A stretch of DNA of 11,133 nucleotides from an uncultured Lachnospiraceae bacterium (GTDB lineage: Bacteria; Bacillota; Clostridia; Lachnospirales; Lachnospiraceae). The notes under the pieces were generated by a model that did no database searches, was not told the DNA's origin, and was given only the letters and a program-made list of their open reading frames with translations. This document shows, in pieces, positions 5,708-11,133 of this stretch. The stretch covers positions 1 through 11,133 of the forward strand of contig URMK01000109.1 in NCBI GenBank assembly GCA_900548905.1, written 5' to 3'. Position 1 is the first letter of the stretch. Every line of letters starts with the position of its first letter. Both the position numbers and the translations under genes were made by a program.

Positions 5708-6598
5708 TCAGCCCTTAATCGATCCAATCATAACACCTTTTGTAAAATAACGCTGTACAAACGGATAAACAAGCAGCATAGGCACACAGCTGACAACAAT
5801 AACCGCATATTTTATTGTAACACCAAGTTTTGAATTCTCCGCATAGGAGCCGTCTCCTGAACTCACTTGATTCGCTAAGAGAATATCCCTCAGCACCAAC
5901 TGGAGATTTGCTTTATCGGCTGAACGCAGGTAAATCAACGCATTAAAATAAGTGTTCCATGAATCAACTGCATAATACAGGGCTATCACCGCCAATATGG
6001 GTGCCGATAACGGTATCACAATTCTGAGAAAATATTTCGTATAGCTGCAGCCATCCAGGAAAGCCGCCTCCCTTAATTCTTCAGGGATCGTGGAGGTAAA
6101 ATACGTTCTCATGATAATCATATTTGTCGTTGAAATCGCCGTCGGTAACAGCAGTCCCCAAAGGGTATCCACCAGATCCAGCTTGCTTACGAGCAAAAAA
6201 GTCGGAATTAAACCCCCGCTGATATACATGGTAATTGCGACAAAGACAGTGATTAGATTCCTTCCGGGCAGTTCCTTTCTGGACAGGGGAAACGCCAAAA
6301 GCATGGTAAGTGACATATTAATAAGAACGCCGAGGCCCATATAAATAATACTGTTCCTGAATCCATTCAGAATTTGGGAATTTTGTACCAGCATCTTATA
6401 GCCTTCCAGGCTGAATTCCACCGGCCACAAATAAACCTTTCCCAACGATATGGCATCCGAGGAACTGAAGGAAGCGCTGAGCACATAAATCAAAGGATAG
6501 GCTTCCACGATTAAAATAAGAATACCTGCAATATTGAAGAAAAGGCTGACGGCTCTATCCTGCGGAATTTCTTTTTTCCCTTTTACTCTCTGTTTCAT
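5708..6598 (-). CDS. Carbohydrate ABC permease, LplC-like
   Basis: This is a 296-aa inner-membrane permease subunit of a family 1 carbohydrate ABC importer. About six membrane segments are visible (near residues 17-41, 82-106, 114-137, 146-166, 197-219 and 263-283). The EAA loop that contacts the ATPase is at about 177-196 (EAAFLDGCSYTKYF). The C-terminal RYFTKGVMIGSIKG is typical of the LplC/YtcP type. I chose ATG 6598 because GGAGG lies 6 nt upstream; the in-frame start at 6628 would overlap the previous gene. Ten bases separate it from the upstream permease, implying translational coupling. It forms a heterodimer with that permease. Confidence 0.93.
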   Translation of the reverse strand: MKQRVKGKKEIPQDRAVSLFFNIAGILILIVEAYPLIYVLSASFSSSDAISLGKVYLWPVEFSLEGYKMLVQNSQILNGFRNSIIYMGLGVLINMSLTMLLAFPLSRKELPGRNLITVFVAITMYISGGLIPTFLLVSKLDLVDTLWGLLLPTAISTTNMIIMRTYFTSTIPEELREAAFLDGCSYTKYFLRIVIPLSAPILAVIALYYAVDSWNTYFNALIYLRSADKANLQLVLRDILLANQVSSGDGSYAENSKLGVTIKYAVIVVSCVPMLLVYPFVQRYFTKGVMIGSIKG

Positions 6599-6608
6599 TA
6601 CCTGCCTC

Positions 6609-7544
6609 CTACCATAGGCTCGTCCCATTCACCCGCTTTGCAATCGCATTGGCGATCAGCAGCAGAAGAATATTGCATACGGAATTAAAAAGACTGATTG
6701 CCGTTGAATAATCGAAATTACCTTCCAGGATTCCCACCCGGTACACATAGGTGGATATCACATCGCTGGAGGCCTGATTCAGGCTGTTCTGCATTAAGAG
6801 CACCTTCTCATACCCGATATTCATAATCTGCCCGCAGCGCAGCAGCAGCATGATCGTAATGGTACTGCTGATCCCCGGAAGCGAAATATGCCATATTTTT
6901 TGCAGCCTCCCCGCACCGTCTATGGAGGCGGCTTCGTAGAGAGTGGTATCAATCCCTGCCAGGGCAGCGATATAGAGAATGGCATCCCATCCCATATTCT
7001 GCCAGATACCGGATATGATGTACATCGGCTTGAACGCATTGACTGACGCAAAATAATTAGTCACAGGCAGTCCGAACCACTGTCGGATCATATTATAGAC
7101 TCCGGTATTGGGATTCAGGATCAGCTGCATAATGCTGACCACAATGACCGCCGAAAGGAAATGCGGGATATAAGCAACATTTTGCAGCGCTTTCCTGAAT
7201 TTCCCGTTCCGCAATTCTCCCAACAGCAAGGCCAGGAAAATCGGAAAAGGAAAACCAAACAAAAGGCTCAGGATATTAATCGAAAGTGTATTCCCCACAA
7301 TCCTTTCAAAATAAAAACTGCTGAAAAAGCGTTTAAAATGTTCCAAACCGACCCAATCGCTTCCCCATATGCCTTTCGCCGCACGATAGTCCTTAAAAGC
7401 TATCATAATGCCGTACATAGGCGTATATAGGAACAAAATGTACCATAGTACAGGGACCAGGAGCATCAAATACAATTCCCTGCATGACAGGATACGCTTC
7501 CATAAAGAATCTTTTTTTACCTCACCGGACAACACGTTTCTCAT
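6609..7544 (-). CDS. Carbohydrate ABC permease, LplB-like
   Basis: This is a permease subunit of about 311 aa, partner of the downstream LplC-like protein. Six membrane segments are visible (near residues 25-49, 84-109, 122-143, 173-197, 225-247 and 278-302). The EAA loop is at about 204-224 (EAASIDGAGRLQKIWHISLPG). The N-terminal RELYLMLLVPVLWYILF and PMYGIMIAFKDY are typical of LplB. The start is uncertain. ATG 7544 directly abuts AAAGGGGG, a very short spacing, while GTG 7535 would sit 9 nt after it. The in-frame TTG 7571 lies inside a 12-bp hairpin and is unlikely. The start next to a hairpin suggests controlled translation relative to the upstream binding-protein gene. Confidence 0.92.
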   Translation of the reverse strand: MRNVLSGEVKKDSLWKRILSCRELYLMLLVPVLWYILFLYTPMYGIMIAFKDYRAAKGIWGSDWVGLEHFKRFFSSFYFERIVGNTLSINILSLLFGFPFPIFLALLLGELRNGKFRKALQNVAYIPHFLSAVIVVSIMQLILNPNTGVYNMIRQWFGLPVTNYFASVNAFKPMYIISGIWQNMGWDAILYIAALAGIDTTLYEAASIDGAGRLQKIWHISLPGISSTITIMLLLRCGQIMNIGYEKVLLMQNSLNQASSDVISTYVYRVGILEGNFDYSTAISLFNSVCNILLLLIANAIAKRVNGTSLW

Positions 7545-7555
7545 CCCCCTTTCAC

Positions 7556-7585
7556 GTAACCGTTCAGACAAGCCTGAACGGTTAC
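7556..7585 (-). promoter_or_regulatory. 12-bp intercistronic hairpin before the LplB-like gene
   Basis: GTAACCGTTCAG (7556-7567) and CTGAACGGTTAC (7574-7585) form a perfect 12-bp stem with a 6-nt loop. It lies between the solute-binding-protein and permease genes, ending about 11 nt before the permease ATG. No T-run follows, so it is not a simple terminator. Further GGTTAC/GTAACC copies at 7616-7621 and 7653-7658 allow alternative pairings. An RNA stem here commonly stabilises the upstream binding-protein message and lowers permease expression; that role is inferred. Confidence 0.7.
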
Positions 7586-7658
7586 CCTTCTCCTTACTAC
7601 CATATCAATTTTCCAGGTTACCGGCCGGACGCCGCACTCGTCATAACGGACAGTAACC

Positions 7659-9350
7659 TTACGAAAGGGAATCATAGTAAGCCTGGTAATAGGATACCAA
7701 CTCTTCAGCGCCCAGCGATTGTAATGTGGCACAATAGTCATCCCAGGCATCAAAACCCATTTCCCCCGTGATGAATTTTGCCTGACATTCCGAAACATAA
7801 ACATCAAGATCCGTCCGGATCTCATCCACCTTTTTCTGGGTATCCGAATCGAATAACGGTGTGCCGTAAACCGGATCTTTTTGGTAATACGGTTCCCACA
7901 CGGGAACATTCTCCTGTACCTTGGCGGAATAAATATAGTTTGAATTATTTTCATTCCTCCAATACCCAAAACCGCCCCCGGGAAGCGGGCAGGCATCTCC
8001 CACCGCCACAGCCACACCCCGTTCATCCTGCAGCATATCTTCCGTATAATCCCATGTCCCATCGTCATACTTCTGGCAGGTAATTCCTATCAGATCTTCG
8101 TTAAAACAGCCGATTGTCATGGAGCCTTCTTCCGTAAAGAAATAGTCAAGGAATCTGAAAGATACCCACGGCGTTTCGTCTGCCGAAGTGATAAACGTAT
8201 TGCTGCCCATGCTGTTGGACGCCAATTGAATCACCGGATCCTTGCCATTCGGGCTTTGCACAGGCGCCAAAGCAACATACTGGCCGCTTACCGTTGTAAA
8301 GAGGTCATCTGAGGACAAACCGAATACGCCGCAGTTCCCGGAGGAAATTTTTCCGATTGAGGAGTCACCCGTCTGCGTATAAACCTCATTGTCCAAAAGG
8401 CCTTCGGTATACAGGACATTCATGTACTGAAGCACTTCTTTCCATTCCTCCGTATTTTTCAGAAAGCTGACCTTGCCATCCTCCAATCGGATATTTTCGT
8501 AGTCCAGGTTATAATACAGCCCGAATAAGCCCGAAATAATATCCACCCTGGCCGTATGTCCTGCGCCGGAATCCTCCACTGCGTAAGGGATTTCGTTATC
8601 CCTGCTGCCGTCACCATCTGCATCCTCATCACGAAAAGCACGCAAGACATCCAGGAGCTCATCTGTCGTCGCAGGCATTTCCAGGTTGAGATTGTCAAGC
8701 CACTGTTTGTTGATCCAGAGATTCCTGTGGCTTGTCAGATTCGGCTTCAGCGTATTAATGCCCGGCAGAGTATATAATTTCCCATCGGAGGCTCTCGCTG
8801 AAACAGCAACTCCCGGATACTCCTCAAGCAGCGGTTTTAACCCCACGGAATACGCGTCCATTAATTCATCAACCGCGATCACCTGCCCATCCTCAATCGC
8901 AGTGGACAGGTTTGGAATAGCGCCCTTCATAATAATGTCCGGCAGGTCATTTGTTGCAAGCATCAGATTCATGCGCTCATTCCAACCGTCAGCACCGACA
9001 ACAATCCACTCTATCTCGATATTCATTTTCTCTGCAATGTAGCGGAGTGTTTCCATTTCTTCCACGTCGCCAATGTTGCCGGGCTTTTTTATCATGATTG
9101 TTTTCTTTACCGTTTCCTTTACAAGCGGATATCCCTCTTCCTTAAAATTGGTATCCTCTTTCGCCCGTACCAGGATTTCTGCCAGCTCTCCCCGGGCTTC
9201 TTCCCCGGTTATCCCGTCTGCTTTTGCACTCGTACCGTCCGCGGTATTGCTCACTTCTTCCCCGCCGGTGCCGGTCCCGCACCCTGCCAATAAGGAACCA
9301 AGTATAGTGATAATAAGTAATAAACGAATAAATTTCCCAAATTTTTGCAT
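7659..9350 (-). CDS. Lipoprotein solute-binding protein, LplA-like
   Basis: This is a 563-aa extracellular solute-binding protein of a carbohydrate ABC importer. The lipoprotein signal peptide has a basic start (MQKFGKFIR), a hydrophobic stretch and the lipobox LLAGC, with lipidated C24, followed by a flexible Gly/Thr/Ser/Glu linker. The length fits LplA-like proteins. An acidic loop at D241-E253 (D-x-D-x-D-G-D-G) resembles a calcium-binding EF-hand-like loop seen in several members. I chose ATG 9350, which follows GGAGGG with a 10-nt T-rich spacer; the in-frame start at 9392 would place charged residues before the signal peptide. It is the first gene of the operon, behind a strong promoter and a cre site. 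The ligand is unknown; oligosaccharides or sugar acids are plausible given the neighbouring enolase-family enzyme. Confidence 0.92.
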   Translation of the reverse strand: MQKFGKFIRLLLIITILGSLLAGCGTGTGGEEVSNTADGTSAKADGITGEEARGELAEILVRAKEDTNFKEEGYPLVKETVKKTIMIKKPGNIGDVEEMETLRYIAEKMNIEIEWIVVGADGWNERMNLMLATNDLPDIIMKGAIPNLSTAIEDGQVIAVDELMDAYSVGLKPLLEEYPGVAVSARASDGKLYTLPGINTLKPNLTSHRNLWINKQWLDNLNLEMPATTDELLDVLRAFRDEDADGDGSRDNEIPYAVEDSGAGHTARVDIISGLFGLYYNLDYENIRLEDGKVSFLKNTEEWKEVLQYMNVLYTEGLLDNEVYTQTGDSSIGKISSGNCGVFGLSSDDLFTTVSGQYVALAPVQSPNGKDPVIQLASNSMGSNTFITSADETPWVSFRFLDYFFTEEGSMTIGCFNEDLIGITCQKYDDGTWDYTEDMLQDERGVAVAVGDACPLPGGGFGYWRNENNSNYIYSAKVQENVPVWEPYYQKDPVYGTPLFDSDTQKKVDEIRTDLDVYVSECQAKFITGEMGFDAWDDYCATLQSLGAEELVSYYQAYYDSLS

Positions 9351-9462
9351 AAAAAAAACACCCTCCTTTACCCTAGTCCATAAAGATACCATTCCAGTTC
9401 AATATTTTTGAAATACTCCAAAACATGAACTCTTTTGTTTTGTGCCATTATCCTATAGGTTT

Positions 9463-9476
9463 TGAAAGCGCTCTCT
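9463..9476. promoter_or_regulatory. Catabolite-responsive element (cre) for CcpA
   Basis: TGAAAGCGCTCTCT matches the Firmicutes cre consensus TGWAARCGYTWNCW at 13 of 14 positions. It lies about 113 nt before the binding-protein start, directly downstream of a TATAAT and within the leader of the stronger upstream promoter. That position favours repression by CcpA when preferred sugars are present, as expected for an accessory carbohydrate operon. Confidence 0.8.
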
Positions 9477-9478
9477 TA

Positions 9479-9484
9479 ATTATA
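9479..9484 (-). promoter_or_regulatory. Second possible -10 element, next to the cre site
   Basis: A perfect TATAAT on the minus strand would place the transcription start at about 9472, inside the cre site. No good -35 hexamer is present at 16-17 nt, so it is a weak or activator-dependent candidate. Confidence 0.35.
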
Positions 9485-9492
9485 AGATATTT

Positions 9493-9517
9493 TTCATAAA
9501 AAAAGACGTTTTATGAA
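9493..9517. promoter_or_regulatory. 9-bp inverted repeat, candidate operator
   Basis: TTCATAAAA (9493-9501) and TTTTATGAA (9509-9517) form a perfect inverted repeat with a 7-nt spacer. It starts just downstream of the expected transcription start of the TTGACA promoter and upstream of the second -10. The position suits a repressor operator; the ArsR-type regulator of the same operon is the natural candidate. AT-rich chance pairing is possible. Confidence 0.45.
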
Positions 9518-9527
9518 GTTCAATTTT

Positions 9528-9556
9528 ATTAAAACATATGATTTATTTGGTGTCAA
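9528..9556 (-). promoter_or_regulatory. Main promoter of the transporter operon
   Basis: On the minus strand TTGACA (9556-9551) is followed after 17 nt by TTTAAT (9533-9528): a perfect -35 with a -10 of five matches in six. Transcription would start near 9521, leaving a leader of about 170 nt that contains the inverted repeat and the cre site. Confidence 0.7.
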
Positions 9557-9598
9557 CCTTTCCCCATTCATTCAAAAAAGCCGAATAGCCCAACTGTA

Positions 9599-9824
9599 CT
9601 ATTTCAATTTTTGGGTTACCGACAAAGTGTAATACGCCGCCTGCCCGGGGCGTCCGGCTTCCTCCGCTAAACAGGGGCGGATTCCTGTTTGGTTCCTTTT
9701 CGTTATGCGCTCCTGCGCGATCGGGCCTGTACCCCGCGCAGGAGCGCTCCCGCTTTGTTGAAACCGCAGTCCTTGTATTCCGGAGTTCCGGCCTGTTACA
9801 AATATCACGATATCCGTTCTTTTA
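9599..9824. other. Hairpin-rich gap after the Rpn-like gene
   Basis: No gene is supported. The minus-strand frame at 9599-9808 has low-complexity content and covers the hairpins. Two strong inverted repeats occur: AAACAGG/CCTGTTT (9669-9675, 9684-9690) and a 13-bp stem GCGCTCCTGCGCG/CGCGCAGGAGCGC (9707-9719, 9735-9747). Neither is followed by a T-run on either strand. The block is noticeably GC-rich compared with the AT-rich promoter region to its left. Confidence 0.5.
9707..9747. repeat. 13-bp perfect inverted repeat
   Basis: GCGCTCCTGCGCG and CGCGCAGGAGCGC pair over 13 bp with a 15-nt loop that can itself pair GGG with CCC. It lies about 80 nt past the Rpn-like stop codon. It may act as a 3'-end stabiliser or Rho-dependent end of that transcript, or be an end of a small mobile element; the sequence does not decide. 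Confidence 0.6.
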
Positions 9825-10838
9825 TCAGTCTACCAGTAACTCATGCACTTTTTCTGCCGTAAGCCCGCATGATTTTGCAATCTCCGGTTCACTCATTCCC
9901 TCCGCAGAAAGTCTTCTTGCCTTTTTTACCAGAAGTATTCCTTTTTCGACACCCATTTTCATTCCTTTTTTCATGCCGTTTTTCATTCCGGTCTTAATCG
10001 CTTTTTCCTCAATTGCTTCGCTCAGATTACACATTTCGTTCAGCTCCTCTCCTAATTTTTCTTCCATTTTCATACCGTAGTCCCGTACCAGTGAATCTTT
10101 CTTTTCCGTGATATCCATTCCAGGGGACAGAAGCGTGTTAAGGAATCCATGGAGTGTTCCTTCCGTACCCTGTTTCAGCTTCTCATTCAAACAGATGATA
10201 ATTACTGACAGCTTATCATAGTTCCTCCTAATTTCCGGAATGTGTCCTATGATATCCTGCTTTGTTATCCGGTATTCCGCCATGGCGTTTCCAATGTGCC
10301 GGGGCGCATTCATACAGATAAAAATAGTGTGTACTTTTTTCAGTTTACTATATTCTGAATGTTGAAACTCCCTGTCCAGCTGCTCTGACAGCATCCGTGC
10401 TCCATAAAAAATACCGCGGGTTACAATCCGGTATTTTTGGTAAAATTTCTTCTGTGCCTCCACGTTTAGCAGCAGCTTGATTCTGGATTTATTGCCGCGG
10501 GATCTTTGACTGCCACGAACAGGCAGAAAAGCCTTGAAACGGATGTCATAGGTTACCCTTCCCTCTCCGGGGATACTGCTTTCTGTATTCTCTCCGTTTA
10601 TCGCCCGATCATCTATCTTTTTTTGGCCGGGATGCAGGGCAGCGCTGGCAATTTCGATATCGGGTTCAATCCAGAACGTTATTTCTTCTACGGAATAGGG
10701 GGCGTATTCGTGTATTGTCCCTTTTAATATCCGTGCAAGAACCTGCCGGCTTCCCAGAATACGCTTTACATGCTCATCATACTGTGCCTTTATCCCGGCA
10801 GCATCCAGCTCCCGGGATATCCATGTTTTTTTCTTCAT
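9825..10838 (-). CDS. Rpn-family PD-(D/E)XK nuclease / putative transposase protein
   Basis: This is a 337-aa protein from ATG 10838, which follows AGGAGG at 5 nt; the frame extends to 10958 but that extension lacks a ribosome binding site and covers a hairpin. The core resembles the Rpn/PD-(D/E)XK family abundant in Lachnospiraceae, with D98 in TYDIRF and the E127-x-Q129 pair in NVEAQK as probable catalytic residues. Residues about 284-300 form a short tandem G-M-K-x repeat, and about 310-335 a helix-turn-helix-like end (MSEPEIAKSCGLTAEKV). E. coli Rpn proteins are DNA endonucleases that promote RecA-independent recombination; some family members have been linked to phage defence. No transposon ends or partner genes are visible. 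It appears to be a single-gene unit. Confidence 0.8.
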   Translation of the reverse strand: MKKKTWISRELDAAGIKAQYDEHVKRILGSRQVLARILKGTIHEYAPYSVEEITFWIEPDIEIASAALHPGQKKIDDRAINGENTESSIPGEGRVTYDIRFKAFLPVRGSQRSRGNKSRIKLLLNVEAQKKFYQKYRIVTRGIFYGARMLSEQLDREFQHSEYSKLKKVHTIFICMNAPRHIGNAMAEYRITKQDIIGHIPEIRRNYDKLSVIIICLNEKLKQGTEGTLHGFLNTLLSPGMDITEKKDSLVRDYGMKMEEKLGEELNEMCNLSEAIEEKAIKTGMKNGMKKGMKMGVEKGILLVKKARRLSAEGMSEPEIAKSCGLTAEKVHELLVD

Positions 10839-10946
10839 CCATACCTCCTGTAAGCGGCAGGAACAGATGAAGTCATATCCACTGGGCTTCTGTAACAATT
10901 CCTGCCATATTCTTAAAATGTGATTGGTGGCAGAAACTGCCTGAAT

Positions 10947-10958
10947 GTGCGAACGCAC
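10947..10958. other. Small palindrome GTGCGAACGCAC in the leader
   Basis: A perfect 12-nt palindrome lies about 20 nt downstream of the expected transcription start of the Rpn-like gene and about 110 nt before its start codon. It could be an operator or a small RNA hairpin. Confidence 0.4.
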
Positions 10959-10982
10959 GTGTTTATCTATACGACTATAATT

Positions 10983-11011
10983 ATGATACTTTATATTTGT
11001 AAGAATGTCAA
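10983..11011 (-). promoter_or_regulatory. Promoter of the Rpn-like gene
   Basis: On the minus strand TTGACA (11011-11006) is followed after 17 nt by TATCAT (10988-10983): a perfect -35, ideal spacing and a -10 with one mismatch. Transcription would start near 10976, giving a leader of about 138 nt before ATG 10838. Confidence 0.7.
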
Positions 11012-11133
11012 CTTATACACAGCTTTCAGACGGAAATATGTCACAGCGGATCTCTTCCTCTTTGCCGGTGTGTACCTCCCGCTCCCCGCCCCTTTTGCGC
11101 TTCCGCCGGGCCGGTATGCTGTTTCACAGGTAC
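11012..11133. other. Right flank, no recognisable gene
   Basis: No gene is recognised. Two minus-strand frames are open from the window edge (ending near 11040 and near 10990) and a plus-strand frame is open from ATG 11028 to the edge, but none has a recognisable sequence. One of the minus frames could be the last codons of a gene outside the window. Confidence 0.3.

Noticed and set aside
7541..8068. 175-codon minus-strand frame overlapping the binding-protein gene
   Set aside because: It is a shadow frame of a clear lipoprotein gene, with arginine- and tryptophan-rich composition.
9599..9808. 69-codon minus-strand frame
   Set aside because: It covers two hairpins, is low-complexity and lacks a ribosome binding site.
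1..11133. CRISPR arrays or insertion sequences
   Set aside because: No regularly spaced direct repeats, and no transposase with terminal inverted repeats and target duplications, were seen.

Overview
The window reads as a chromosomal accessory region of a Clostridia (Firmicutes) bacterium, most likely a Lachnospiraceae. This is inferred from mid-range GC content, AGGAGG-type ribosome binding sites, an LplABC-type sugar importer, a CcpA-type cre site and an Rpn-family PD-(D/E)XK protein of the kind common in that family. Every gene I can support lies on the minus strand, so transcription runs right to left.

Right end (about 9825-11011): a single gene for an Rpn-like nuclease/transposase-family protein has its own near-consensus promoter (TTGACA-17-TATCAT). 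It is followed by a hairpin-rich gap at 9599-9824.

Centre (about 3380-9560): a catabolic operon reads lipoprotein solute-binding protein, two sugar permeases, an enolase-superfamily (mandelate racemase subgroup) enzyme, then an ArsR-type regulator with a large unfamiliar C-terminal domain. It starts at a strong promoter with a 9-bp inverted repeat and a cre site downstream, and ends at a bidirectional terminator at 3382-3411. No ATPase gene is present, so the importer probably borrows a shared MsmK-type ATPase. The likely role is import and dehydration or isomerisation of a sugar acid or oligosaccharide; the substrate cannot be read from the sequence.

Left end (about 164-3280): an RNA-repair module consists of rtcB (RNA 3'-phosphate ligase), a noncoding interval, and an SPFH/Band-7 protein, closed by a strong intrinsic terminator at 164-205. 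The noncoding interval carries the most striking element of the window, a 64-nt tRNA-like RNA in circularly permuted order at 1709-1772. The T-arm comes first, then an acceptor stem capped by a 3-nt loop, then the D-arm, and the two ends close the anticodon stem. The residues that hold a tRNA elbow together are all present: T8-A14, G15-C48, G18/G19 with TTCGA, and T54-A58. A 57-nt hairpin domain precedes the core and a 7-bp/7-nt anticodon-like hairpin follows it.

SPFH/RtcB modules with a cognate tRNA-like RNA have been proposed from comparative genomics, and bacterial Y RNAs have tRNA-mimic modules, so the class is not wholly new. The permuted, capped architecture seen here and its role with RtcB and SPFH deserve direct testing. 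A further inverted repeat at 260-309, with promoter-like hexamers on both strands, may drive a small RNA ending at the 164-205 terminator.
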